Positions 1 through 8,389 are shown, counted from the first letter of the stretch. The stretch: DNA of 64,000 nucleotides from Halotia branconii CENA392 (GCF_029953635.1 NZ_CP124543.1:5311455-5375454), one strand, 5' to 3'. Numbers and translations: made by a program. Notes: generated by a model from the letters alone, not told the origin.

Positions 1-52
1 AGGCAGGGGAAGTAAGAAAAGTAATTTGTATCAGTAATTTCGTGAAATAGTA
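1..52 (-). repeat. Partial dispersed repeat (second copy at 56179-56230)
   Basis: The first ~52 bases are, in reverse complement, nearly the same as 56179-56230, including a shared core reading TTACTTTTCTTAC and TTTCACGAAATTA. At 56 kb this sequence lies inside a MITE-like element with terminal inverted repeats, so this is probably one end of a second copy cut by the window edge. Seen directly by comparing the two places; the family name is unknown. Confidence 0.7.
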
Positions 53-98
53 TAAGGTGGTGCGTTACGACTTTAGAAAATAAGGATTGAAGTCTTTA

Positions 99-1220
99 CT
101 AACTTCCCAAACCAGGAATTAAACGCTTCAGCGCCCGACTAGCAACGTCGCCATAACGTAGTTCGCCACACAGGATTTTACCCATAATTTGCGCTCCAGA
201 GGGGCGCTTAACACCAACTTTATAGCCAATTCCAGGAAAGCGATAAAATGCTCCAGCTAGTTTTTGCGCCCAAGCCATATCACTACCCCATTGTTCGTTA
301 ATGGCTTCGCTGTATTGTTCTAAAGCATTGATATCACCAGAAAGTGCTTGATCAATAGCTCCAGCCGCTAGCAAACCACTAAAAATTGAGGGTCGAATGC
401 CTTCTGCTGTCATTGGATCAACTATACAAGCGGCTTCTCCAGCTAAAACAGCATTTTGGGTATGCAGTTTTTGATTACCATCCCAAATACAAAGGGGATG
501 ACCATATTGCTTACTCGCTGTGAGTTCTACGTTAAATGATTTAGCGTACTCATCCAAAATTTTCTTGAAGTTTTGCGGTTTACCACCAATAAATGTACCA
601 ACGCCAATAGAGTAACCATCAGCTTTGGGAAAATTCCAGATATAGCCGTTTTTGACTAAGCCAAACTCAAAGTGAATTGTCGATTTTTTTTCTACAACGG
701 CAGGAACTTCTGCCTCTAAAGCTCCTGCAAGGCGACGTTTACGTTCTTTGAAACCTAGCCATTTAGCCATTGATCCTTTTGCGCCATCGGCTGCAATTAA
801 GTAGCAACCTGTAACTGAGCCATTGGCTGTGTTTACTTGCCAATAATCACTTTTAAACTCAATTCCTGTAACTTCTGTGCGATCGCGCAGTTCAGCGCCT
901 TGTTTTTGGGCTTGCTGTACGAGAAAATGGTCAAACACATCTCGCCGCACCATCCAGACAGGTTCTTTGGTGGCGATTTTAGCTTCTACGGGGTCTTCTA
1001 AGTTCCAGGTGAAGCGCAGGGAGTCGGCTTTGACAGAAATTGCTGGGCTAAAATCAAAGTCAAACCATTGAGCGATCGCTGGTGACACACCACCACCACA
1101 TGGTTTATATCTTGGTAGAGATTCTTTTTCTAAAATTAATACTGAGCGACCTTTTTTGGCTAAATGGTATGCTGCTGTTCCACCTGCTGGGCCAGCACCG
1201 ACGATGATCGTGTCGTACAT
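99..1220 (-). CDS. Geranylgeranyl reductase family FAD-dependent oxidoreductase
   Basis: A 373-residue flavoprotein of the geranylgeranyl reductase (ChlP/GGR) family, which reduces isoprenoid double bonds of chlorophyll, tocopherol or lipid precursors. The N-terminus has a Rossmann dinucleotide-binding motif (VGAGPAGGTAA, residues ~7-17) followed by an acidic strand end (LILEK). The family's PCGGG motif is at about residue 41, and a second FAD motif (GEAACIVDPMTAEGI) lies at ~265. Length fits the family, but it differs from classical ChlP, so the substrate is uncertain. It is a single gene, with a repeat downstream and a 500-base spacer upstream. Confidence 0.8.
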   Translation of the reverse strand: MYDTIIVGAGPAGGTAAYHLAKKGRSVLILEKESLPRYKPCGGGVSPAIAQWFDFDFSPAISVKADSLRFTWNLEDPVEAKIATKEPVWMVRRDVFDHFLVQQAQKQGAELRDRTEVTGIEFKSDYWQVNTANGSVTGCYLIAADGAKGSMAKWLGFKERKRRLAGALEAEVPAVVEKKSTIHFEFGLVKNGYIWNFPKADGYSIGVGTFIGGKPQNFKKILDEYAKSFNVELTASKQYGHPLCIWDGNQKLHTQNAVLAGEAACIVDPMTAEGIRPSIFSGLLAAGAIDQALSGDINALEQYSEAINEQWGSDMAWAQKLAGAFYRFPGIGYKVGVKRPSGAQIMGKILCGELRYGDVASRALKRLIPGLGS

Positions 1221-1747
1221 AATGGCTAAAATTAGTTGATTATTTAGTAATTTTTGTGACTTATTACATTACAAATATTTGTTTTGTTTAATAGCTTTTA
1301 AGATACGAAATTGGATTTAAGAACATAGATGCAAAACTACTCTGTGAAAAAGATAAGTATAACATTGTTGAGCATCAGCATAGTGGAAATAAAGCATCCA
1401 TAATCAAGCAGGACTTACGCACGGCTTACAATTTTACGTCATTACGAGCGCAGCGTAGACGCGTTAGCGGTGAAGCAGCGCAGTCTTGGGGGTTTCCCCC
1501 ATGAGCGACTGCTGAACCCAGAGGGCTTCTCGAAGAGTAGTAATCGCAAAGGCGTAGCTTTTTGTTACGAGTGTGTAAGTCCTATTAAAATGTAATCCAA
1601 TACCTTTCGGTTAAGGTTTTTGTAGTTACTTTTACTTTTTGACATCAAGCAAAAAGAAGCGTGTATTATCAGTATTGACATAGAGCCAATCCTATTAAAC
1701 TAGCAAAGCTATTAAATTAACAATTACTCTCAGTTTTATGCTCACAC
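1221..1747. other. Intergenic spacer with a MITE-like insert
   Basis: No convincing gene is seen here. The middle holds the repeat described at 1410-1583; the flanks are AT-rich. The spacer separates the divergent oxidoreductase and MscS genes, so promoters for both must lie here, but no unambiguous -10/-35 pair can be assigned by eye. Confidence 0.6.
1410..1583. repeat. MITE-like element with AGGACTTAC terminal inverted repeats
   Basis: The left end AGGACTTACGCAC (1410-1422) and right end GTGTGTAAGTCCT (1571-1583) are inverted repeats with one mismatch. The 174-bp interior contains no gene but has nested palindromes, including GGGGGTTTCCCCC near 1488, and several short GCGTAGC-like words common in Nostocales repeats. 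The same terminal repeats with a different interior occur at 36331-36422. It is presumably non-autonomous; the mobilising transposase is not identified. Confidence 0.65.
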
Positions 1748-3331
1748 ATGAACATATTAATTATCTTAGCTGAAGTCAGCTTTATAATCTTTGTCTTTTT
1801 ATTATTGAACTGGCTTGTCAGCAAATTATTCAAGCTATTTACTAAGACCTCTATACTTAAAAGCAAAGATAGGAGTATCAAAACTCTCCGCCGGAATATC
1901 ACAGGGTTATTGTTACTTGCTTGCTTGGTATTATGCATTCTGGTTGTGGGTGCTAATGGTTATCTAATTTATCGCGGTGAAAACCTTCAGCAATATATGC
2001 TCTTGTTGATTGGGCGTATCCCTTCACGATTTTGGGTAACTCTGGGAATTGGTATAGCTCAGAGTATTGGCACTTTGATTTTAGCGGCGTTCGCTTTGAA
2101 ATTCCTCAATTATTGGCTGAATGTAGCGAGTACTCGCGCCAAAAACTTAGAAAAAAATACTGCCGATGATGAAAGTATTGATGCTTTCTTTAGCGCTCTC
2201 TATTACAGAATCTGTAGTGGAGTCTGGCTGTGGGCTGTCATTTTGTGTGCTCAGTTTCTCAAATTGCCAGCAACGGTTTCGCAATATTTATACATTGGTC
2301 TGCGAATCTATCTAATTATTGCCGTCGGTTTACTGATACTCAAAGCAGTCACTGCGATCGTTGATACCTTGGATGTAATCAGCATTACATACGCCAATTC
2401 TGATACCCTCCTAAGATTCTACGATCGCCTCCGACACCTGATACCCTTTTTAAAGCGGTGTCTGGAATTAGTGATTTATGTTTGCATGGCCACGTTAGTA
2501 ATTCAGCAGGTGCAATTAATTGCAAATATTGCAGCTTTTGGGCCGCGAATTATCAATATCATCGGCATCATTTTCATTAGTCGCGTGTTGTTTGAGGTCA
2601 TCTACTTACTGATTGAAGAGGTGCTGTTCAAAAATAAAAATTTGACTGAGATTCAAAAAAGTAGACGGCTGACCCTCGTTCCTCTTTTACGTAGTTTTTT
2701 GCAATATTTAGTTTACTTTGGTGCTACAATTTCTATTCTTTATACTCTTGACATCGATCCAACTCCGATACTTGCAGGTGCAGGTATTCTAGGAATTGCT
2801 GTAGGTTTTGGGGCGCAGACATTGATTAACGATATCGTCTGCGGCTTCTTTGTTTTATTTGAAAACTACTACTTAGTGGGTGACTATATCGAGGCCGGGA
2901 AAGTCGAAGAAAAAGTTGTTGAAGGTATTGTTGAGGCAATTGAACTTAGAACTACCCGCCTGAGACATCCTAATGGGCAATTGCAAATTATCCGCAATGG
3001 AGATATTGGCTCAATTACTAATTACTCCAAGCAGTACATCTTTGCAGTAGTAGAAGTTGGTGTGCCTTATAATTCCAACTTGGCTCATGTGTACAAAGTC
3101 ATTGAGGAAATAGGACAGCAGTTAAAAGTAGATGATCCAGATGTACTTGAAGGTACACAAGTGGATGGAGTAGAAAGTCTGGGAGAGTCTAACTTATTGC
3201 TTAGGACATTGACGAAGGTAAAACCGGGAAAACATTTACAAATCCAGCGCGTTCTTCGGAAGATGTTTACGGATGCACTGCTGCGAGAAGGAATTGTAAT
3301 TCCCCTTCGTGCCGAAGTTGCCGAAGGCTAA
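1748..3331 (+). CDS. MscS-family mechanosensitive ion channel
   Basis: A 527-residue inner-membrane protein. The N-terminal ~340 residues contain several hydrophobic helices (around 1-25, 50-75, 95-120, 150-175, 180-200, 235-290). The MscS pore helix and start of the beta domain follow at ~350-400, with the small-residue-rich stretch AGAGILGIAVGFGAQ typical of TM3, then FENYYLVGDYI. The C-terminal soluble part matches the cytosolic vestibule domain. The family releases osmolytes on hypo-osmotic shock; larger members like this may also have regulatory roles. It ends just before a bidirectional terminator shared with frr. Confidence 0.88.
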   Translation: MNILIILAEVSFIIFVFLLLNWLVSKLFKLFTKTSILKSKDRSIKTLRRNITGLLLLACLVLCILVVGANGYLIYRGENLQQYMLLLIGRIPSRFWVTLGIGIAQSIGTLILAAFALKFLNYWLNVASTRAKNLEKNTADDESIDAFFSALYYRICSGVWLWAVILCAQFLKLPATVSQYLYIGLRIYLIIAVGLLILKAVTAIVDTLDVISITYANSDTLLRFYDRLRHLIPFLKRCLELVIYVCMATLVIQQVQLIANIAAFGPRIINIIGIIFISRVLFEVIYLLIEEVLFKNKNLTEIQKSRRLTLVPLLRSFLQYLVYFGATISILYTLDIDPTPILAGAGILGIAVGFGAQTLINDIVCGFFVLFENYYLVGDYIEAGKVEEKVVEGIVEAIELRTTRLRHPNGQLQIIRNGDIGSITNYSKQYIFAVVEVGVPYNSNLAHVYKVIEEIGQQLKVDDPDVLEGTQVDGVESLGESNLLLRTLTKVKPGKHLQIQRVLRKMFTDALLREGIVIPLRAEVAEG

Positions 3332-3360
3332 TTTTGTGGCGACACATTTTGATTAAACAC

Positions 3361-3397
3361 AAAGGCTGAAGAACGTTATATTAATTCTTCAGCCTTT
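3361..3397. terminator. Bidirectional hairpin terminator between mscS and frr
   Basis: A 13-bp perfect stem, AAAGGCTGAAGAA paired with TTCTTCAGCCTTT, and an 11-base loop. It is flanked by A/T runs, so it can act on both convergent transcripts, the MscS gene on the plus strand and pyrH-frr on the minus strand. Confidence 0.8.
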
Positions 3398-3422
3398 ATA
3401 TTTCATACTATCCTCAAATGCT

Positions 3423-3971
3423 TTAGACAGTAGAAATGTCTTTTTCTTTTTCTACCAATAATTCGTCTATTTTGGCAGTGTACTTGTTGGTCAATTTTTG
3501 CAGATCATCTTGTTGGTCTTTGGATTCATCTTCAGAGATTTCAGATGCTTTTTCTTGTTTGCGAATTGAATCTATGGCATCGCGGCGGATATTACGAATA
3601 GCAACACGACCTTCTTCAGCATACTTAGCAGCAAGTTTAACTAATTCTTTACGGCGATCGCTTGTTAAAGGCGGAATATTCAACCGAATTACAGAACCGT
3701 CGTTATTGGGTGTTAAACCCACATCTGAAAGGGAAATTGCTTTTTCAACGATGTTGAGGCTACTTTTATCGTAAGGTTGAATTAAAATCGTTGTAGCATC
3801 TGGTGTACTGATGTTTGCCAACGATTTTAAAGGTGTAGGTGAACCGTAGTAGTCCACCTGTACTTTATCTAATAGACTCGCATTGGCGCGACCAGTGCGA
3901 ATCGTATTAAAAGCTCGTTGAGTTGCCTCAACGGTTTTTTGCATTGTACTTTCAGCTTCAGCTAATTTCAC
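3423..3971 (-). CDS. frr: Ribosome recycling factor
   Basis: Ribosome recycling factor, which with EF-G splits post-termination ribosomes in the cytoplasm. The 182-residue product begins with a GTG codon (VKLAEAEST) preceded by a strong Shine-Dalgarno GGGAGG at 3977-3982; a longer in-frame extension to 4046 would run well inside pyrH and has no support. Family marks include RTGRANASLLD, the PLKSLANIS segment and the C-terminal three-helix bundle ending in a charged tail. The start overlaps the pyrH stop by 14 bases, so the genes are probably translationally coupled in the conserved pyrH-frr order. Confidence 0.95.
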   Translation of the reverse strand: MKLAEAESTMQKTVEATQRAFNTIRTGRANASLLDKVQVDYYGSPTPLKSLANISTPDATTILIQPYDKSSLNIVEKAISLSDVGLTPNNDGSVIRLNIPPLTSDRRKELVKLAAKYAEEGRVAIRNIRRDAIDSIRKQEKASEISEDESKDQQDDLQKLTNKYTAKIDELLVEKEKDISTV

Positions 3972-4686
3972 AAGAACCTCCCACAAGGGTGCCGATTGAT
4001 TCTCCCATGACTGCTCGATGGATATTACCTCGCACCGATAAGTCAAATACTAAAATGGGGATATTATTTTCTTTACACAAGGCAATCGCAGTACTATCCA
4101 TTACCCGTAAATCTTGAGCCAGAACGTGGGCATAGGTAAGGCTGGTAAAACGTTTGGCATTAGGATAGACGTGGGGGTCAGCATCGTACACTCCGTCTAC
4201 CTTGGTGGCTTTAAAAATCACTTCTGCATCAATTTCTGCGGCTCTTAAGGCCGCAGTGGTGTCAGTGGTAAAAAATGGATTTCCTGAACCAGCACCAAAA
4301 ATTACCACCCGCCCTTTTTCAAGATGACGGATGGCACGACGACGAATATACGGCTCCGCTAATTCTTGCATAGCGATCGCAGTCTGCACCCGCGTCTGTA
4401 CCCCTATTCGTTCCAGCGAATCTTGTAGCGTCATGGCATTCATTACCGTGGCAATCATGCCTATGTAGTCAGCGGTTGCTCTGTCCATCCCCGCCGATGC
4501 CGCTTTGACACCACGAAAAATATTGCCGCCGCCAACGACGATAGCGATTTGAGCGCCAGTGGCTATTACCTCTGCTACCTCTTGTGCTATCTCTTTGACC
4601 ACTTCTGGGTCAATGCCATAGCCCATGTTGCCCATTAAGGCTTCACCACTCACTTTGAGTAAAACCCGTCGGTAATTCGTTCCCAT
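3958..4686 (-). CDS. pyrH: UMP kinase
   Basis: Uridylate kinase (UMP to UDP, ATP-dependent), a hexameric amino-acid-kinase-fold enzyme of pyrimidine synthesis. The start chosen is the Met of MGTNYRRVLLKVSGEALMG, giving 242 residues as usual for cyanobacteria; an upstream ATG at 4725 would add 13 atypical residues. The phosphate-binding KVSGEALMG, the VVGGGNIFRG loop and the GxGNPFFTTDTTAALRA nucleotide-binding region are all visible. First gene of the pyrH-frr operon. Confidence 0.95.
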   Translation of the reverse strand: MGTNYRRVLLKVSGEALMGNMGYGIDPEVVKEIAQEVAEVIATGAQIAIVVGGGNIFRGVKAASAGMDRATADYIGMIATVMNAMTLQDSLERIGVQTRVQTAIAMQELAEPYIRRRAIRHLEKGRVVIFGAGSGNPFFTTDTTAALRAAEIDAEVIFKATKVDGVYDADPHVYPNAKRFTSLTYAHVLAQDLRVMDSTAIALCKENNIPILVFDLSVRGNIHRAVMGESIGTLVGGSCEIS

Positions 4687-4756
4687 GAAGTTACGCTTTA
4701 TCAAAAAAGTTGCAATTGCCTCCAATTTAAGATAGCAGTACAGTGACCATCTATGT

Positions 4757-5311
4757 CTAGTTACGCCAAATCAATGAGGTTCCCACCGGTTCTGTCTCTG
4801 GTAGGTTAATTGCTTGATTTTTGAATAAACAGGCGATCGCGTTTCTGAAATAATCTTCTCTTAAAGATAATGCATCTTGAGGATGATTATCAATTTGCCC
4901 TTTGTAGCGTAATATACCATTTTTATCTATTAAGAAAGCCATTGGTGTTTTAATAGCACCAAAACTACGACTAACATCTTGGGTTGAGTCCCACAGGTAG
5001 GGGAAATTTAGTTGGTGATTTTGAGCAAAAGTTTTCATATTTTCAAAACTTTCCATCGGATGCCCATTTACATCACTACCGTTGAGACCAATCAGCGTGA
5101 AGCAGTCTTTAGCAAACTCTGCTTGAAGATTTTTTAGTCTATCTAAATACAAGCTGACATAAGGACAGTAATTGCCTAAAGAAATAACGCCAACCGCCCG
5201 GAAACTCTGTAAGTAACGGCTGAGATGGTGTACTTGATTGTCAATTCCTGGCAGTTCAAAATCTGGTGCATAACTACCAACAGGAGTATAAACTTTTTCT
5301 AGTGTGGTCAT
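4757..5311 (-). CDS. Thioredoxin-fold redoxin (AhpC/TSA-like)
   Basis: A 184-residue thioredoxin-like protein with the AhpC/TSA-type opening (SYAPDFELPGIDNQVHHL) and a NYCPYV motif at the position of the peroxidatic/CXXC cysteine, so only one Cys lies in the active loop. A cis-Pro-like segment (IKTPMAFLIDKNG) supports the fold. It is a soluble, probably redox-acting protein, possibly a 1-Cys peroxiredoxin-like enzyme; the substrate is unknown. The start at 5311 (MTTLEKVY) is preferred to one five codons upstream because the family begins there. Encoded just upstream of pyrH on the same strand. Confidence 0.75.
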   Translation of the reverse strand: MTTLEKVYTPVGSYAPDFELPGIDNQVHHLSRYLQSFRAVGVISLGNYCPYVSLYLDRLKNLQAEFAKDCFTLIGLNGSDVNGHPMESFENMKTFAQNHQLNFPYLWDSTQDVSRSFGAIKTPMAFLIDKNGILRYKGQIDNHPQDALSLREDYFRNAIACLFKNQAINLPETEPVGTSLIWRN

Positions 5312-5722
5312 CTTCTTTAGCCGCAAGGAACTAATAATAAAAAAACTTAGATTAAATTTAGCGTCAATTTATTTGGTGTAAACCAACCTTGTAGTCAATA
5401 CTTGATATCCAACGATTTTACAGACCAACTTGACTACCGTAAATTGTGAAACTACTGAATCTACTACCGATGCTATTTTAATTACATTACATTTAAATAC
5501 GCGGTAATTTTTACATACGTATTCTCAATAAATGATGAGTGTATAGGAGTCAGCCATGACTAACTTTGAAATACTAACTCCCGTAATCCAGGCTGGGATA
5601 TCAAGGAATAAAACATCATGCTAGAAATTTCTCTATAATTTCCAGTCTTATAAATTCTTATCAAAATTATTGGCTCTACATCTTTGCTTTACATTTATAG
5701 CTATAGTATTCATCAATTTCCC
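5312..5722. other. Intergenic spacer without recognised gene
   Basis: About 410 AT-rich bases lie between the divergent redoxin and alpha/beta hydrolase genes. No RNA gene, repeat or clear hairpin was found. It must contain the promoters of both flanking genes. Confidence 0.5.
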
Positions 5723-6619
5723 ATGAAGACTTCTACAAGCACGTTTACCTCAGCCAAAACTTGGATTTGGCGAGACTTTCCCATCAGCTATCAAACTCAA
5801 GGGACTGCCGGGCCAGCGATTGTTCTGGTGCATGGCTTTGGAGCCTCATGGTGGCATTGGCGAAAAAATATACCTGTATTAGCAGAAAATTTTCGTGTTT
5901 ATGCTATCGATTTGATTGGTTTTGGTGGTTCTGCTAAACCTCAACCAGGTGAAGAAATTGCCTACACCTTAGAAACATGGGGACAACAGGTAGCAGATTT
6001 CTGTCGTGAAGTTGTGGGTGAACCAGCTTATTTAGTGGGAAATTCTATAGGCTGTATTGTGATCATGCAAGCAGCGGTTAGTAATGCAGATGTGGTCTTA
6101 GGAGTTGCTTTAATTAACTGTTCTCTACGGTTACTACATGACCGCAAACGTGAAGCTTTACCTTGGTCTCGTCGTGTTGGCGCTCCAATTTTACAACGTT
6201 TATTATCTATTAAACCGATTGCTAATTTCTTTTTCAATCAAGTCGCTAAACCTAAAACCGTACGGAAGATTCTGTTACAAGCCTACGTTAATGCTGAGAC
6301 AGTGACAGATGAATTGGTAGATATTCTGACAGCGCCAGCTAGCGACCCTGGTGCTGTAGCTGTATTTGTGGCCTTTACTGCCTATTCTACAGGCCCTCTA
6401 CCAGAAGACCTCTTACCATTGCTACCTTGCCCTGCTATTATTTTGTGGGGAACTGCTGACCCTTGGGAACCTATAGATTTAGGTCGAGAGCTAGCCAACT
6501 ACCCGCAAGTGCAAAAGTTTATTCCCCTAGAAGGAGTAGGACATTGCCCCCAAGATGAAGCTCCTGAATTAGTCAATCCGATTTTAAAGGATTGGATTCA
6601 TGAACAATCAGTGGGATAA
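5723..6619 (+). CDS. Alpha/beta hydrolase
   Basis: A 298-residue alpha/beta-fold hydrolase. It has the oxyanion HGFG motif (VLVHGFGASWWHW), the strand-4 DLIGFGGSAKP segment and an intact nucleophile elbow VGNSIG (Ser), an acid in the late Asp loop (TADPWEP) and a catalytic His in GVGHCPQDEAP. Members of this cyanobacterial group resemble pheophytinase-like or haloperoxidase-like hydrolases; the substrate cannot be told. The start MKTSTSTF at 5723 is chosen over an upstream in-frame ATG at 5684 because it begins next to the conserved domain. Confidence 0.8.
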   Translation: MKTSTSTFTSAKTWIWRDFPISYQTQGTAGPAIVLVHGFGASWWHWRKNIPVLAENFRVYAIDLIGFGGSAKPQPGEEIAYTLETWGQQVADFCREVVGEPAYLVGNSIGCIVIMQAAVSNADVVLGVALINCSLRLLHDRKREALPWSRRVGAPILQRLLSIKPIANFFFNQVAKPKTVRKILLQAYVNAETVTDELVDILTAPASDPGAVAVFVAFTAYSTGPLPEDLLPLLPCPAIILWGTADPWEPIDLGRELANYPQVQKFIPLEGVGHCPQDEAPELVNPILKDWIHEQSVG

Positions 6620-6797
6620 GACTCTACGAAATCAAAAGAATGATCTTTATGTCGTGAACTTCATGATTTTGAGCATGAAGTTTGCATTTAAAAAATGATC
6701 TTGCTATTTGCTCACAGACTAAAAGTTACCGACTTACAAATGAAACTTCTGCATTTTGAACAAACGGGTGAAACTCGTTTAGATACTATGGTTTATT

Positions 6798-6896
6798 ATG
6801 ACCAAATTTCCGGGAATTAAATATAAAGAAGTAGGCAACTTATATGGGTTAAGAAACTGGGTTGAGTATGAGCTTAAATCGCCTGGGTCGGGCTAA
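6798..6896 (+). pseudogene. IS701-type transposase remnant
   Basis: A 32-codon open stretch reads KEVGNLYGLRNWVEYELK. It closely matches the DVGNFYGLRTWVEYGLKQ segment near the catalytic Glu of the full transposase at 61724-63034. Nothing else of the transposase is readable here, so it is a decayed fragment. It lies at the edge of the double-glycine peptide island. Confidence 0.7.
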
Positions 6897-6904
6897 CCCG
6901 ACCC
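6885..6904. terminator. Perfect GC-rich palindrome downstream of the Gly/Tyr peptide gene
   Basis: GGGTCGGG and CCCGACCC pair around a CTAA loop. It lies 70 bases beyond the 3' end of the minus-strand peptide gene and overlaps the end of the transposase remnant. No T run follows on either strand, so a terminator role is only possible. Confidence 0.4.
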
Positions 6905-6973
6905 GAACTTTACTTGAAGGTAAACCTTGCAAGTTTAAATTACAGAATTAATCAGTTACTCGGCTTTACACAT

Positions 6974-7165
6974 TTAGTAGCAACCATAACCTCCAAAGCC
7001 TCCGTAACCTCCAAAAGGCCTATAACTTCCAAAGCCTCCGTAACCTCCAAAAGGCCTATAACCTCCAAAGCCTCCGTAACCCCCAAATCCTCCCCCAGAT
7101 ACAAGCTGTTGTTCATCTGTGGATAGCTCTTCAAACAAATCAGATTTAATGACTTGAACTGACAT
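6974..7165 (-). CDS. Double-glycine-leader peptide with Gly/Tyr/Phe repeats
   Basis: A 63-residue precursor. The first 25 residues form a double-glycine leader (LFEELSTDEQQLVSGG), the kind cut by C39-peptidase ABC exporters. The 38-residue core contains three tandem 12-residue units of the form FGGYGGFGGYRP, the last ending in YGCY. The DNA repeats with a 36-bp period, so the core grew by recent duplication. The start is supported by GTGAGG nine bases upstream of the ATG, in the same AGTGAGGTAAATAATT context used by the neighbouring peptide genes. Function is unknown: a bacteriocin-like, signalling or adhesive secreted peptide is inferred from the leader only. Confidence 0.75.
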   Translation of the reverse strand: MSVQVIKSDLFEELSTDEQQLVSGGGFGGYGGFGGYRPFGGYGGFGSYRPFGGYGGFGGYGCY

Positions 7166-7613
7166 AATTATTTACCTCACTTACTTAATATAAATATTAA
7201 ACACATATTTACAAAAAACATGTGCGTAATACTTATATTTCTATTTATAGAATCGTTTTATTAAAATTAAATTATCCTAAAGGTAGAAGTAAATATGCTA
7301 ATTTTATTTTTTATTTGCTCTTAATGTATTTAGCCTTAATAATACGAGAATAAATATTACAATAGTTAGCTTCCTTATAATCAAAATTATTTTACTTTTT
7401 TGTCTATTTATTTTGACATATAAGTTGACAATTATTTGCTTATCTTAGAAACTTTGATTTAATGCTATAAGAAAAAGAGGAGAAGATACAAACTTGCTTA
7501 AAACGAATTTATATTGAGTAAGTTATGAAAGTCTTCTCCTCTTCTATACGAATACAAAGTGTAAATAATGGTACTACCAAATCATTACCCTTTGCTGACT
7601 ATCAACCATTACC
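7166..7613. other. Spacer between peptide genes 1 and 2
   Basis: AT-rich spacer. Apart from the terminator hairpin at 7471-7545, no gene is seen. The 40 bases just upstream of the peptide gene (7166-7205, minus strand) carry the shared SD module but not the hairpin found before genes 2, 3, 4 and 6. Confidence 0.5.
7471..7545 (-). terminator. Long hairpin, probable terminator of the Cys-rich peptide gene
   Basis: AAAGAGGAGAAGA (from 7471) pairs with TCTTCTCCTCTT (ending ~7545), with an inner stem ACTTGCTTA/TAAGTT-like. It lies ~70 bases past the stop of the peptide gene ending at 7614. The run of T on the minus strand after the stem (from AAAAAG at 7468-7474) fits an intrinsic terminator. Confidence 0.6.
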
Positions 7614-7814
7614 TCAACTGCATTTACTTTCACACCTATTGTAACATTTGTCGTATTTTCTTGTACACTTGCTTGTACATTTTTCTCGTTTGTAATAACA
7701 TCGCTTCTCTTCTAAACAGTCTTCCAAACAGTTATTTTGTCCTCCAGATATAAACTGCTGTTCTTTTGCGGATAAATCCACAAGTAAAGGAAGTGTAATC
7801 ATTTGGTTTGACAT
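7614..7814 (-). CDS. Double-glycine-leader peptide with eight-Cys core
   Basis: A 66-residue precursor. The 25-residue leader ends in DLSAKEQQFISGG. The 41-residue core has eight cysteines spaced as C-x3-C-x5-C-x6-C-x3-C-x6-C-x3-C-x3-C and is rich in Lys/Arg/Glu/Tyr, which suggests either a multi-disulfide mini-protein or a substrate for Cys modification. The ATG at 7814 is used; a GTG five codons upstream is part of the Shine-Dalgarno stretch GTGAGG. The leader and 5' UTR are nearly the same as in the two next genes, so these three are paralogues with swapped cores. No export or maturation gene adjoins it. Confidence 0.75.
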   Translation of the reverse strand: MSNQMITLPLLVDLSAKEQQFISGGQNNCLEDCLEEKRCYYKREKCTSKCTRKYDKCYNRCESKCS

Positions 7815-7839
7815 AATTATTTGCCTCACTTACATTACA

Positions 7840-7856
7840 TAGGTGTTGTTCACCTA
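7840..7856 (-). promoter_or_regulatory. 5' UTR hairpin of peptide gene 2
   Basis: TAGGTG-TTGTT-CACCTA (plus-strand reading) lies about 25 bases upstream of the start codon. The same hairpin, with extended 7-8 bp stems, precedes the genes starting at 8631, 9360 and, in weaker form, 10590. Its conserved position next to the SD suggests a translational or RNA-stability element. Confidence 0.5.
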
Positions 7857-8270
7857 GAACTTAGTTATAAACATTTTATTTGTTAAATAAATGACTCTTG
7901 AGTCGTAAAATAATAAAAACAATTATGTCTTTGGTATTACCTAAAATGTATACAGCCATTTTTGTTAAAAATTATTTTTTTTGTTACATATTTTTTTGCA
8001 CGTAACTAATCCAAATACTGCTTTAGTTTTAACCCTTACTTTATAGTTATAAATAGATAGTAACCACAACAGCACAATATCTTTATGGGCGCAAAAATAC
8101 GGTTACTACATTCAGCAATACTGCAAAAAAATATATATAGTAATCCGGTTTGATTCGGTGAATTTATTTGTGTAGGTAGGGAACAGGAAACAGGGAAAAG
8201 TTAAGAAGGGATAGATATGTACTGAATCGTGTTCAAAAATCAAATAGGAGTCCTATATTTATCAAAGAGG

Positions 8271-8305
8271 AAAAAGCTAGATGCTATATGTATCTAGCTT
8301 TTTTG
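8271..8305. terminator. Hairpin with T run
   Basis: AAAAAGCTAGAT and ATCTAGCTTTTTT form a 12-bp stem with a short loop. A/T runs on both sides allow termination in either direction; the likely target is the minus-strand peptide transcript ending at 8413. Confidence 0.65.
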
Positions 8306-8354
8306 TCTTTTATTCTGTTGAGTTAATTCCTCAAGAGAATATAGAAACTGTCTC

Positions 8355-8389
8355 AACTCACTCAAAACTTGATTCATTTTGAGTGAGTT
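8355..8389 (-). terminator. 13-bp hairpin downstream of peptide gene 3
   Basis: AACTCACTCAAAA pairs perfectly with TTTTGAGTGAGTT around a 9-base loop, 24 bases after the stop of the peptide gene at 8413. It is probably a 3' end-stabilising or terminating structure. A similar AT-rich hairpin follows the last peptide gene at 10293-10315. Confidence 0.6.

Noticed and set aside
6914..7134. Two open readings with Ser/Lys/Thr or Glu/Val repeats over the Gly/Tyr peptide gene
   Set aside because: They are other-frame shadows of the 36-bp repeats; only the minus-strand frame at 6974-7165 has a leader, GG site and SD.
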